Below are positions 46,245 to 59,088 of a DNA stretch of 64,000 nt, one piece after another. The translations under genes were made by a program, and so were the position numbers. The notes under the pieces were generated by a model. It ran no database searches, was not told the origin of the DNA, and worked only from the letters and a program-made list of their open reading frames with translations. Origin of the DNA: Anastatus disparis (lineage: Eukaryota; Arthropoda; Insecta; Hymenoptera; Eupelmidae); contig JAFFSR010000351.1 in the NCBI GenBank assembly GCA_017163975.1, forward strand, positions 2,873,501 through 2,937,500, given 5' to 3'. Position 1 is the first letter of the stretch. Every line of letters begins with the position of its first letter.

Positions 46245-47295
46245 CGTACAGCGGAATATTACATAAATCTTCCAGAAATATTCGACGAAATATTTCACAG
46301 AAAGATTTAAGTAATCTTCCAGTGGAATATTGCATCAAAGATTCTAGAACGATTCCATAAAATTTTAGTTGGAAGGTTGCGTGGAACGTTACGGGAGATT
46401 TTCAGTGATGCCAATAGAAGGATGTTGGTCAAATGGGAGGTTCATCCCCAAGCGGTTGGAAGATACCTTACTTACTATATAAGCGAAAGGATCGGCGCTT
46501 TGTAGTATACAGTCGAAGCGAATATGTAAATTTTATAAATCGCGAAATGCGATTTTATAACTAAATGTCAATGTTTATGTATGCGTATATGTATTAATGT
46601 ATAAGTATAATATGTTATTATATAATATATATACTATCCCCTCACAGCATTTCACAATCATTCATAAAATATTTCAGAAATATTTCGTGGTAGATCTGAA
46701 ACTCTGAATCATCCATCGAAATCTTTCAGAAATCTTTTAAAAACGTTTCATGAAATATGTGAGATTACACAAACCTTCTATTAAAATATTCTCGAAATCT
46801 TTCAAGAATATTCCATGGAATATTCCAATGTAAGAAGAATCAAAGACATACGAATATTGGAGGAATATTTCATGAAAGATTTCTGAAATATTCCAAATCT
46901 TCCGTGCCAATATTCTGCGAATCTTTCATAAATATTCCATGAAATTTTTTACGATGGATTTCAAAAATCTCCCAGAAATATTTTATGGAATATTTCATAA
47001 AAGATTCCTTAAATCTTACATGCATATTCCATGAAAGATTTATTGAATGTTATAAATCTTCCGTTTCAATATTCCGGAAATCTTCCATGAATATTCCAAC
47101 GAAATATTTCATGAAATATTCCTGCAAGATTCTTGAAATGTTTCCCAATGAAAGATCTGAGATAATTCGAATCTTCCAATGTAAGAAGAATCAAGGACAT
47201 ACAAATATAACAGAAATATTCCATGGAAGATTCCTAAATTATTTTAAATCTTCCATGCCAATATTCCAAGAAGCTTCCATGAATATTCCCTGCTG
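46245..47295. repeat. Degenerate satellite of AATATTCCATGAAAGATT motifs
   Basis: Dozens of variants of GAATATTYCATGAAAGATT and its inverse. A longer repeat is seen as AATGTAAGAAGAATCAA at 46828 and 47179 (351-bp period). A TATA-like CTATATAAGCG lies at 46478-46488. Apparent ORFs here are repeat artefacts. Confidence 0.7.
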
Positions 47296-47543
47296 TGTGG
47301 GTTGATTTCTATAATTTTAATATGCTACTTATCATTCTTAGCAATTATTAAATTTAAAATCTATGGTCAAGTTTAATTCCTCTTAAAAGTAATTGTTTGT
47401 ACTTTTTATATTCTAGTAAATTAACAATAACTTAAATTTATTTATAAACACTAATATTCTGTAAGTAACGATAAGAATTGTTTTCAATTCTTTGACATTT
47501 TTTTCAATACAAAAAAATAGTTATATAATTGAATTTTTTTTCT

Positions 47544-47932
47544 TTAAGAGGAGGTCGCGTATCTCTGTCCTTTTCTAATCAAAGAAATGATTTTTTTACA
47601 AAAACTAATAACTTTAGCAAAAAATAAAGAGAAAGCCGCACCTTGTATCGTAAAAAGCAATATTTTCTTTGATAAGAAAAAATTAATTTTATCGCTTCGT
47701 TTTCAAAAAAACCTTGAAAAACCAAATTGTCCACCCAAACCTCTATGATTTGAGTTTTTCAAGGTTTTCTTGAAAACGAAGCAATTAAATTAATTCTTTC
47801 TTATCAAAGAAAATATTGCTTTTTTTATTACGAGATGCGGGTTTCTCTTCATTTTTTGATAAAGTTATTAGTTTCTGTAAAAAACTCAATTCTTTGATTG
47901 GAAAAGGACAGAGATACGTGACCTCCTCTTAA
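47544..47932. mobile_element. TTAA-flanked MITE, ~389 bp (GAGGAGGTC family)
   Basis: Ends TTAAGAGGAGGTCGCGTATC...GATACGTGACCTCCTCTTAA, with long pairing arms around GAAAACGAAGC and AAAGAAAATATTGC. Same terminal sequence type as the MITE at 55515-55912. Confidence 0.85.
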
Positions 47933-47939
47933 ATATCAA

Positions 47940-47940
<1 letters not shown>

Positions 47941-48000
<60 letters not shown>
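47941..48000. repeat. (AT)n microsatellite
   Basis: About 30 AT units immediately left of the TIR element at 48001. Confidence 0.95.
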
Positions 48001-48003
<3 letters not shown>

Positions 48004-49749
48004 GTGATTCTATTCGAACGGGTCAAATTCAAATTTTGAAATAATAGAAAATAAAGGTGTTCATTTTAAAAATTTTACTCAGGTTTTTTTATAGTTATAT
48101 CTAATAGAACAATATCCCAAAGTAACCAAGCTGTCCATAGGTCATTCCCAGAAAAACTGATAGATAAAAAATATACTGATACAGAGGAATTACTTTTATT
48201 CCAGGGAAATTACTATTTTATTACCATCACTTGATATATTATTTTCTAATGATATTTATGTCGAACAAAGATTCTAAACTATCTGAAATACTTTAGAATT
48301 AGCTATAACCATATATGGATGAGTTTTTAAAAATAAAAAACAACGAGTTACAGCAAAAATATGTATTTTTAAACATTATTAGAAGAAAGTTAAAGAACAA
48401 ATATATCCATACTTGAGAAAGTTTGCTTTTTCAAAATATATAATAACATTATTTTTGTGCTTAAGCGTGGAGTTAAGTGTACTTGATGATAAAGGATTGG
48501 CAGGAAGTTTACCACGTCCACGTGTAGAAACCATTCTATTACCAATACAATCTAAAATAATATATTATCAATTTATAGATTTTCCAATTCAGATTTTCCA
48601 AAGACTTTCATTTGAATTCAAATAATTATATACTTACTTTGATATCAACGACAAACTCTTCATCAAGGCTAATGACAAACTGATATTTTTATTTTCTGAA
48701 TACTACGATGTAACCTTTGATTTCGCTTCATTTATTTGTAGTATATATGTAATATATAGTGTAGTATGTAAATATGACTACAGTGATTGTTTACAAAATG
48801 ATTTGAGAATGTGCTTACTCAGAAATTCTCCACAAATATATATATTCAATTTTGAATATATAAAAAATATAAGCAGTATAATATGTATTAAATTTCAAGT
48901 GTACAAATAATTTAACGCTTCATGGTATGAAATTCATGAATAAAATTGTTGACTTTATTATTTCATTAGAATTTTATGAGTGCATCTCAAAAAAGGCAGG
49001 GGAATTATATGCCAGGGGAGATTACCTGATAATTTTAATGAAATTTTTACCGAGTAAACGGTCTCCAACATTTGCTGCTATACAAACTTTTTTAGTTGTA
49101 CATTACTACTTTCGTAAACGTCTATTACATATTTGAATATGCGCTTATATCATCTGTGACAGTTAAATGTTTAGAGCCAGGGAAATTATCGTAGAAAAGG
49201 TAACTTAGCTTTCATAAGTGAAATGACATTTACACGTAAACAAAAATGTATTCTATGATCAACAAAGCAATTTTTTAGCGAAATAAACATATAATAACAA
49301 TATTTCTATGTGATAGGAATAGCTTATATTTTCATAAGATTCAAATATAACATTTTTCATTCTTATTGCTTTTTATCTATGAAAAACTATACATTTTTTT
49401 TAGAATAACAGAGGGTCAAAGAAAATATTTTTTTTTCAACCATTCTGCTGAAATGTATTTACGGATGGAAAAAAATATTTTTTGATCTTTCAGAAGTATT
49501 AATTCATCTATCCTGTAACTCAACGTTTAAAAAAAATTTTCTATATGATTACAGACAGGGGAGATTACTTTTCATACTTTCTGAGGGTCCCTACAAAAGC
49601 TACATTAAAATTAGCGATTAAAAAGTCAACGGATCATAAAGTTACAACCTGGAAGTGTATGAAAAATTTGTGGTTAACAATATTTGAACCTTGTATTGAT
49701 AGTTTAATAAACGATTACATGTGATTACCCGTTAGAATAGAATCACCCA
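48001..49749. mobile_element. TIR element, ~1.75 kb, non-autonomous
   Basis: Ends TGGGTGATTCTATTCGAACG and, inverted, CGTTAGAATAGAATCACCCA (49730-49749), flanked by AT-rich TA/TAT. Interior lacks a transposase; two short ORFs (48413-48625, 48927-49136) have no recognisable domains. CAGGGGARATTA recurs about six times (48196 to 49557). Confidence 0.7.
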
Positions 49750-50612
49750 TATGAGTAAATCCTCAAAAATTGGCATTTAAAAAAAAAAAAAAGATTTTGA
49801 CAATTTTTTAAATTACACTTTCTAATTTTTTTTGCAAGTAAATATGTATTATTGTAGTATAAACATACTCATATAATTCATTTATGATAAATTTATCATA
49901 ATTTTTGGATCATACAGTTAATTTTAGTTAAGAATAAAAATTTTTAAATAAATTAAAATGATATATATTAATTTACCAAGAAGAACATTGACTATGAAAC
50001 ACTTTTTTTCTTCTTCCTTCATTTTTTTACAGTTAAACTTTTTTTTGGTGCCTTGTTTCGTTTGGTTTTTAGATACAATTTTTTTTTAAATATTCGTATT
50101 TCATCTATCATGCATATTTATTTCTGTTTTTTATTAATATATTTTTTATAATTATGTCAGTGTTTTTAAAGATTTTTCATCGTTATTTTATGTGAAAAAG
50201 TAATTACAATAAACATCTGAAACTGATCAGTAGAACTCTACCTCTGCAAGCAAAAAAACTGATTTTTTCTACCTTGTCAAGCAGAAGCTTAATGCATTTG
50301 AGTCTGCCATTTTGAAATCTGGGTTTGCACATATTTATACGAAGAAGAACTTTTAATGTTTTTTCACGTAGAATATGTTTTTTTCATTTAAAAATTTCCA
50401 TTTATTCGAATTTTGCAGGTAGAAAAACTTGAAAAACTGTCAGAAATTGATAATATATGTATATTTTTTTTCATTTTTTCTAATGTCAGATGTAACTATG
50501 TCAGCGAAAACAAGATGTTAAGTCATTATTCTATGCAAAAAAAATTTTTAACAAAAAAAAATCAAGTTCAAAAACATCGCACTAAAAAATAACAAATAAC
50601 GTATTATACTTA
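49750..50612. other. AT-rich spacer
   Basis: No supported ORF or repeat; long T runs and low-complexity sequence only. Confidence 0.6.
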
Positions 50613-51097
50613 CCAGGAGAGGCTATGAGCTTCGGGTCACAGATCTTGATGAAACTTTGGGATATGTTTTCAGGTACCAAAATATGATTAAAGCCAAAGC
50701 GGTACGGTCTAACGCTTCGAAAAACGACTTCGAAAAATCACTGTCCTTCAGAATTTAGATGATTTTTGGTACTTTCTTGCTGCTTAACTTTGAACAAACA
50801 TGTCTCTGGTTCTAATTATTATTTCTCAATCCTCAAAACGGCAAATAAAAGCTTTCTTTCTCTACTTTTATTTTAATATCTGTTAATTTATTGAAGACAT
50901 TTCTAGACTGAATTATTTACACTTCATTTAGGAGCATTTTTTTACATTTTTCTTAAAATAAGACTAGAAACGTCTATGATTTCAGTTTTTCGAAGCGTTA
51001 GACCGTACCGCTCTGGCTTTAATCATATTTTTGTATCTGAAAACATATCCCAAAGTTTCATCAAGATCTGTGACCCGAAGCTCATAGCCTCTCCTGG
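50613..51097. mobile_element. Foldback element, 485 bp, TTA target duplication
   Basis: Arms of ~115 bp (50613-50726 and 50984-51097) start CCAGGAGAGGCTATGAGC and are near-perfect inverses. TTA occurs on both sides (50610-50612, 51098-51100), compatible with PIF/Harbinger-type TWA targets. A partial diverged copy lies at 51631-51870. Confidence 0.8.
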
Positions 51098-51277
51098 TTA
51101 GAAATTTTACGCATACTACGCATCTAATATATGTGTAGTGAACATATTAAAGACTATCTCATTATTTGCAAGAGCATAAACGAATAAATTTTTCATTAGG
51201 CTGCTCACAAACAAATTAGCTAATAGATAAGATAATATATACATACAAATATTAGAATTTTTAGAGTCGGTGTCAGC

Positions 51278-51500
51278 CTTTGAGCATATACTACTGGAGA
51301 AAGCCTTCAAATAGCAGCATGCGTTATAGGGCAAATAAAGTGAAGGCTACCTCTCTCTCTCGACTTATAAAATTGGCTGCTTCCGTTTTTCGCAAACAGA
51401 AGTAGCCAATCAAATGAGGCAAAAGAGAGATAGCATGTATCTTCATAGCAGCCTTCTCCGTCTTTGCCTCGTCACGCCTTAGCTGGGAGGCTTCCTCATC
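51278..51500. mobile_element. hAT/P-type foldback MITE (copy 2), right end diverged
   Basis: Left end CTTTGAGCATATACTACTGG and inner CTCTCTCTC / GAGAGATAGCA arms match the MITE at 32480-32720; the right end keeps AGCTGGGAGGCTTCCTC but then diverges. No target duplication can be assigned. Confidence 0.7.
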
Positions 51501-51630
51501 ATCCTTCCCAAAAACTTTCAGTCATTATCTCTCTTATACATAGAGCACTTCACATTCCTGATCAAGCTCACATTGAACAGGAACTTGACAAAGTAAAACA
51601 AGTCCTAATACAAAACTGTTATACATTTAC

Positions 51631-51870
51631 AAGGAGAGTGTCTGAGTTGCGGGTCACAGATCTTGATGAAACTTTGGGATATGTATTAAGGTACCAAAAT
51701 ATGAGTGAAGCCACAGCAATACAGTCTAATGCTTCGAAAAACTAAAGTTATGGACGATTATAGTCTTATTTTCGGAAGAATATGAAAAAAGAACTCCTAA
51801 TTGAAGTGTAAATAATTCTGTCTAGAAATGTATTTAATAAATCCACAATAACTAAAATGAAAATAGAGAA
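51631..51870. repeat. Partial copy of the 485-bp foldback element
   Basis: AAGGAGAGTGTCTGAGTTGC, GGTCACAGATCTTGATGAAAC and AATGCTTCGAAAAAC match the left arm of 50613-51097; the following AAGTGTAAATAATTCTGTCTAG matches its interior inverted. A fused 93-aa ORF (51464-51745) spans this and the MITE and is not a gene. Confidence 0.7.
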
Positions 51871-52921
51871 AGCTCTCGCGCTTCGCGCGCCCTCGACCAA
51901 CTGCTACTCAAGCGACAAACACTTTAGTCTCGCCTGTATTCATCCTTCGTACTCCCAAGTTACGTATATAACTAATATCGTTGTGTGAATAAGTGTGTGC
52001 ATACGCATCCTTCACTAAAATTTTTCTTTATTTTTTCAAACATATCTTATTTAACAATACAAATAGTATTGTATATCACAAATATCATTTTTTTTTAATT
52101 TTAAATATATTCAACAATACAAATAGTATTGTATATAATAAAATATTATGTATCATTGTCGCGTATACACTACAGCCATATTTCAAGTCTTCGCCTACAG
52201 CTGCACGCCAATTTAGATAACCATACTCCCTTTAGCTTGATCCTTCTGCACGTTCTTTGCTCACACTATCGTTGAGCCATAGTTTACAAGAAAGCTGGTT
52301 GAATTAATTTCAGGATTTCTTTTTCCTTTGCTTCGGCGTGACTTAAATTGAAATTTTTTTTTTGTGTTATTTGCTTTTGCTTGTGCTTTGCTGTTTTTGG
52401 TTGTTGTAAGTAATAACCCATGTTTAATTTTCTTATTATTTCCCTTTAAAAAAAAAATTTTTTTTTGCTCTTGCTTTTGCCTTGCTTGAACATTTTTTTA
52501 TTAACACTTGCATACAAAATTTTTTTTTTTTTATGTAAAATTTTTCTTTTCTCCTCACTTGCTTTAAAAATTCTTATTTAAAAAAATTTTTTTTTGTTGT
52601 TGCTTTGCGTATTAGTATTTAAAGATTATTAATGGTAAATATTTAATAATAGTTATATGATATCGCTGTTGGTGCTTCGTTGCTCCAAACTAACAGCTGA
52701 TAAGAAAAGAGCTATTGAAAATTTTTTTTAAATTTAAAATTTCGGTTTGTTTTTCTTGTTCTGTAAAAATTTTCTTTTATTATAAATTTTTCCTTTTATC
52801 GAACCTTCTGAGGCTAAAGCAACACTTGAACTGATTAAAAGTGCATCCTCATAATTAATAATAAATTCGTACTTTTAAGAATTTTTTTTTTCTCTTCTCC
52901 TTCGCTTAAACAAAATAAAAA
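51871..52921. other. Probable LTR/leader region of the old gypsy element
   Basis: GC-richer at 51880-51970 and 52140-52320, then T-rich leader with repeated TTGCTTTTGCTT tracts up to the gag ATG at 52922. No matching 3' LTR was found after 60024, so LTR ends cannot be set. Confidence 0.35.
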
Positions 52922-55270
52922 ATGAGCATGTTCACGACAGTCGGAAGTTCTATTCTAGCTAATGAGGACTTAATCTCCCTTGACCCGGTAAGAGGAATAT
53001 ATGAGATTAGGAGAAAGTTGAATTACCTTAACGACTATCAGATCTTTCTTATGGCACAGAGAGCCGGTATAAATGCTGATGCAGATTCAATGGTAGTTAG
53101 GGATAGAATTGCAAGGCAGCAAGCAAGAATGACTTTTGGTCCTTCCGCGGGTCAGTGGGACCCTAGTAGGGACGAACCGCGTGGAATTTCGCTTGATGAT
53201 TCGTTAGTAGCAGGCAACCACTTGTACAAAACCCCTATAGCTCAAAGCTTAGGCATACGGAATCGAAATGTATGTCCACCGGTACGCCTAAGTATTAGTA
53301 ACCCTGTGGACAATAATTGTCCTCCTTTATTACCGACCGGTCAGTCAAGAGGACCCTTCAGAAATCAAATCACAATGGAGGAACCATTGGAGTCTCTACC
53401 TGTTCAGGAGAGCTTCGATGAGTCAAATGCGAACGCAACCGAGATTCCATGTTGCACGTCGGAAGGAATTAACCTTTATATTATAGACAATAATATTAGA
53501 AGTAACGGCAATTTGAATCATGCACGCCCTTAAGCCCAATCAACACAATTTCCTACAGTAACAACTTCACAACATCCCCATAACGCCACATGTCTAGCTA
53601 ACTTCCAGATGGGCTTCACAAACCCCATAGATTCAAGACAACAGCTACCCAACACTACTTCATACTTCAGACCTCCGTTGTGGGATCAAACCTCTTATTA
53701 TCCAATTTGTACAACAAATACACAGACAAATCAACCACCGCCATACGTAACATTTAACACAACTTCAACAGGACCTACGTGTAGCCACAGTCACACTATT
53801 CCTCCAATCACTTCAGTCATCACCAGTACAGCAAGTAACCACTGTCACTCCACTGTACACCTCACCCAAGTTACACATGTACCTCACACTAGCTGCTCAC
53901 ACATACCAAATCCAACGCTAGCGCCTAACCTCAACTACAGGACAGGAAATTCGCAAGCTTATGCACCCTTCATTCCCGCATACCACTTACAAAACCCTTC
54001 AATAATGGGACCAACGTATGCACCAGAGACCTTTAAAGCAAGTGCTCCTATTTATGGAAACACGGGACAATAAAACCTCTTAAACCCATATTATCAGCTA
54101 CCGCTAATGTCTGCATTTAATCCAGCTATGTCCCAGCAATCCTGCTCACTTAATGAGCCTAGCTTCTATAGAGAGAAACAAGTTGGTCAAATTTTCTCAA
54201 AATGGCACATTTCCTTTAAAGATTTAAGCAAAAAAGATCCCGAAGGATTTTTAACAAATTTAACAAAATGTCGCCAACACTATAGATTAACGCTAGAAGA
54301 TCTAATCAGATTATTACCAGCCGTATTAGACGACGAATCTTGACATTGGTTCAGGCGTAAACATGTATTTTGGCGAACCTACGAAGATTTTATAGCCGCC
54401 TTTAGATTACAGTACTGTTGGGACGACGTACATGAGCAATTATGTCAAGAGATAGAAAGAAGAACAAAAGGTCCAGAGAAAGATTTTAGTACGTATTTCA
54501 GTAAATTAAGGGACTTGATGGACCAAGTCAAACCTCCAATGCCATTGAATGAACAATTAGCCAGGGCATACAGGAATCTTCACCCCACTTACAGACAGCA
54601 CATCGGTCGTGACCAATTTACAACGTTTACGGAGTTTCAAAAATTGGGTAAAAGAGAGGAAACCAGACGAGCGTAGGATAAAGCGTATAAACCACCACCC
54701 TCCCCAAATGAATCATTGTTTCCACATTCAGCTTACGTAACGCTTAAAAACACGCATTTTAATAAAATAGCCGCGATAAAAAACACCTCAATCACTTTCA
54801 CAGACACCTTAATAGAAACTAATCCGGAATTAGCTATGGTTAATGAAAATAGGAATTTTAAGAAAAAAAATTCCCAAACACAATCACAAACTAACCATTT
54901 TCCTACCGCAAACACTAACTTACCACCTTATAAAAGAAATGAGCAACAACCCAATACACGTGAAGAATAAACAACTCAGGAAAATTCAAATGCACAGGTA
55001 AAGGTGAATCCTCCTAAACCAGATAATAAACAACCCTATAGCCCAAAAAGCAACACTACCAGGAATAATGCTCAAAAAGCTCCAGCTAAGAATGCAAGTG
55101 AAGCAAGATCTAGCGAACCATGTGTACGCTGCAAGAAATTCGGTCATCAAGGGAGTACCTGCCCCATGCCAGTGATATGCTATGGATGCGAAGCACCAAA
55201 TACCTGCCGCAACAAATGTCCAAGGTGCCAAATCCAACAACAGGGAAACGGGTATGGGAGAAAACAATAA
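52922..55270 (+). pseudogene. gag: Gag of an old Ty3/gypsy element, several in-frame stops
   Basis: One frame throughout (52922-53533, 53609-54073, 54107-54343, on to 54674, 54716-54970, 55004-55270), broken by stops at 53531, 54071, 54341, 54674 and 54968. N-terminus MSMFTTVGSSILANEDLISL has a helical domain with DYQIFLMAQRAGINADADS; a Pro/Thr-rich middle follows; HWFRR-K-VFWRTYEDFIAAFRLQYCW is the capsid core signature; near the end CVRCKKFGHQGSTC is a CCHC knuckle followed by CYGCEAPNTCRNKCPRC. Stops are mostly single-base changes, indicating age. Confidence 0.85.
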
Positions 55271-55514
55271 GGGTCGATGTTTTCTCCCCAACGATCCGAA
55301 AATCAGAAATTAGTACGCCTCAAATGATATTGGAATCCACTAATTCAGGAAGTGAATCATTAATTCAAGGAAAACTATCAGAAGCAGAAGAAGGAAGACA
55401 CTTTATAAATATATCACTTAATGGACGACGGCTGATCGCTATGTTGGACAGCGGTTCAGTTCACTCCTACATAGGTATGGAGCTAGGATTAGAACTTAAA
55501 GATAAATACACCCC

Positions 55515-55912
55515 TTAAGAGGCGGCCGTATCATTCTGTCCTTGTCTAATCTAAATTTTCGTTATTATAAATAAATAAAATATTTTTATAGAAAAGTAAG
55601 ACAACCGCCCAATAGAGCAAAAGATAAGCAAGCAATTCTTTTCTATGAGAAAATATGAAATTTTGATTATTTTTCGAATGAAGTCTGAAACGAAAAAACA
55701 GTTCAATCAACTCAATCAAGTTCGATTGTTTTTCCGTTTCAGACTTCACTCGAAAAATAATAAAAATTTCATATTTTTTCATAAAAAAGAATCGTTTGCT
55801 TGTCTTTTGCTCTATTGGGCGGTTGTCTTACTTTTCCATAAAAATATTTTATTTATTTGTAATAACGAAAATTTAGATTAGACAAGGACAGAATGATACG
55901 GCCTCCTCTTAA
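55515..55912. mobile_element. TTAA-flanked MITE in the protease region (GAGGCGGCCG family)
   Basis: Ends TTAAGAGGCGGCCGTATC...GATACGGCCTCCTCTTAA; arms of ~150 bp pair along their length (CTAATCTAAATTTTCG, AGTAAGACAACCGCCC, GTCTGAAACG). Supplies the stop that ends the upstream frame. Two 78-aa ORFs inside are arm translations, not genes. Confidence 0.88.
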
Positions 55913-56875
55913 AATACTTATGCGAATGTAGCAGATAGCAGTGCAGTTAATATTCAAGGTTTATTAAATGTAGAAATTGCCATAAATGGTGACAAACGCA
56001 CTCTTCCCTTTAGAATTTCCGAAGGTATCTTATAGAAATGTCTATTGGGAATAGATTTTCAAAGATTATTTAAACTTAGAGTAGATTATGAATACGATGA
56101 ATGGTGGACTCCAAGAAATATTAAACATGAATTTTATCCACATGGAAATGACCCAGTCTCTTATCCCGCTCTAGCAAGTGTTGTTGAAGGTTTAGCTAAA
56201 GCTACAGAAAATGAAAAGAAACAGGTGGATAATTTACTTAACTGTCTAATTCCGCCAACTCCAAGTGTTTTAGGAGTGATGCACTTAGCTAAACACGCCA
56301 TAGATGTGCAAGGGCACAATCCCATTAGACAAAGGCCTCGACGGTACGCACCTAAGATGTTAAGGGTAGCTTAAGATGAAACCGATAGAATGCTGGCCGA
56401 AGGCATAATCGAACCCAGCGAAAGCCCGTGGTCTAGTTGTCCAGTGATCGCCGCTAAAGCCAATGGTAAATACCGTTTTGTATTGATTACAGACAAGTTA
56501 ATCAGGTCACAAAGAAGATAGCGTATCCAATGAGGAATATGGATGACACCTTCGATAAACTTCATACAGCTAGCTATATTTCAAAATTAAACTTAAGTCA
56601 AGCTTACCACCATATTCCTATGTAACCAAATAGTAAAGAAATCACGGCCTTCTCAGTGCCGACCAGAGGCTTATTTCAGTTCACTAGAATGCTATATGGG
56701 CTAACTAATGCACCATCAGCATTTCAAAAAGTCATGGACTCACTTATAAAACCACAGTGGGAACCCCACGTCTTTAGCTATTTAGATGATATCATCGTCG
56801 TCACAGCTACCTTTACAGAGCACTTGGACTGGTTAACCAAAGTGCTAACAGCACTGAAAGAGGCCAACTTACAAA

Positions 56876-57088
56876 TTAAGGCGACTACGGAAATTCGGTT
56901 GAACTTCATCTTGTAACTTACAAATTACTCTTTCAGTTTCTAAAATTTTTTGGATTTTTTAATTTGCCACCATTTATTATAATCTGTAGAATGATGGAAA
57001 ATTGAAAAATCTGAAAAATTTTACATATTGAAAGAGTGATTTGTAAACTCAAAATTAAAACCTAACCTAAAATTCGAAGTCGCCTTAA
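56876..57088. mobile_element. TTAA-flanked MITE in the reverse transcriptase
   Basis: Core 56880-57084 with ends GGCGACTACGGAAATTC / GAAGTCGCC; TTAA at 56876-56879 and 57085-57088. Arms also share CTTACAAATTACTCTTTCA and its inverse. The RT frame on the two sides is in register if the core and one TTAA are discounted. Confidence 0.85.
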
Positions 57089-59088
57089 CAGAGAGAAATC
57101 TGAATTTTGTTGCTCGAAAGTTAAATATTTGGGTTATGTCATAAATGAGCAAGGGCTAAAAGCAAACGACGATAAGATTCAACCAATTTTAGAATATCCA
57201 GCTCCAACAAACCTTAAACAATTAAGACGGTTTTCAGGTATGGTTGGATGGTACGCTCGATTCATACCCGACCTGTCAAAGACAAAAATTCCACTGTCTT
57301 ACCTAACGCACAAAAATGTCTGCTGGCAATGGCATGATGAGCAACAACAAGCCTTCGAGAAACTTAAGCAAGCCCTGACTAAAGCTCCAGTTTTAGCACG
57401 ACCTAATTTCAATCTTCCGTTTATACTACAAACAGATGCTAGTGATTATGCTGTAGCAGGAGTGCTAATACAAGCAATAGATGGAGAATAACACCCAAAT
57501 TATTATATTAGCAAGACCCTTAGCAAAGCAGAACGTAATTACACAGTTACGGAAAAAGAATGTCTAGCCGTCTTATGGGCATCAGAAAGACTAAGAGAAT
57601 ACTTTCAAGGTGATGAAATTACAGTAGTTACAGATCACCATAGCCTACTTTGGTTGCATAACCTAAAAGATGCTACAGGTCGACTAGCTCGATGGCATAC
57701 GGCACTACAAGCATACAATATGAAGATAGTACATAGGAAAGGAACACAAATGAAGGTACCAGATGCACTATCAAGAGCACAAGAAAATAATTTTATTGCA
57801 GCCCTAGCATCTGTGGCCATAGACGACACATGGTATAGAAAAAGGAAGGAAGAAGTGATAAAATTTCCAAAGAAATACCCAGATTTCCGAATAGAAAATG
57901 ATATGCTGTATGCTCATCGACCTAATGAGTTAATTGATACCCTAATGCCTGACCTTGACTCTTGGAAATTAGTGCTCTCTGCAGCAGACAGAGAAAAAGC
58001 ACTCTATGACGCTCATAGCACTCCTCAAGCTTGACACCTTGGTATTGATAAAACCTTTTCAAACTTAGCTAAATACTATTATTAGCCTGGATATTTTTAT
58101 GGTACGAAATGCTATGTTAAAGCCTGTCAACAATGTCAAGCACATAAATGCGTAACTCAACAACCTGCAGGCTTAATGAGGGAAAGATATATACAACGGC
58201 CATGGACAGTGATCGGTGCTGACGTTATGGGTCCAAAACCAGCATCAAAGAACAGATTTAAATACGTAGTAGTATTTGAAGATCTATTTACTAGATATGT
58301 AGAGCTTAAAGCATTAAAAAGAGCTAACGGAAAAACCATAACCCAAGCGTTAGATTTAATAATACACCGATGGGGTTGTCCACAAGTTATAGTTACAGAT
58401 AATGGAAAAGAATTTAATAATAAAATAATAGATGATAGATTATCTGAATATGGTATACAACACTTAAATACACCTCCTTATCACGCTCAAGCCAACCCTG
58501 TACAACGAGTAAATAGAAATTTAAAGCCAATGATAAATAGCTTCTTCGACGAAGATCATAGGGAATGGGATAAGCACTTAAACGAATTTAGCTTCGCTTT
58601 AAATACTACGGTTCATTCTTCTCCGAAGGTATCACCAGCTTTCTTAAACTTAGGTCGTAACCCACCTCCAACTCTTCTTTATCGCAAAACCCCAGACCAA
58701 CCCTTACCAATAGAGGCAGGTGACTTAGAAACATGGTCAGATCGAATAAAATATTTATCTGCACTACACGACCTTGTGCAAAGACACATCTCTAAAGCAT
58801 CAACACGACAAGCAAAATACTATAACAAAAATCGTAGAGATGTAAAATTCGAGCCCGATGATCTAGTTAGCCGTCGTAACCACGTACAATCTTCAGCAGA
58901 AGACAAATTTGCTGCCAAGTTAGCACCAATATATATTGGTCCTGCTAAAATTTTCAAAGCTTTCTCACCAATCGTTTATCTGGTGGAAGACTTAGACAAT
59001 AGGAAACAAACCAGGGTGTATGTCAACGACCTAAAAAGATACATACCACCTAGAAATAAAAATTTTCATAATCATAATATTACAGTAA

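Noticed and set aside
51464..51745. 93-aa ORF
   Set aside because: Spans the junction of a MITE and a partial foldback copy; its second half is the same sequence as the foldback arm.
55546..55881. Two near-identical 78-aa ORFs on opposite strands
   Set aside because: They are the two arms of the foldback MITE at 55515-55912.
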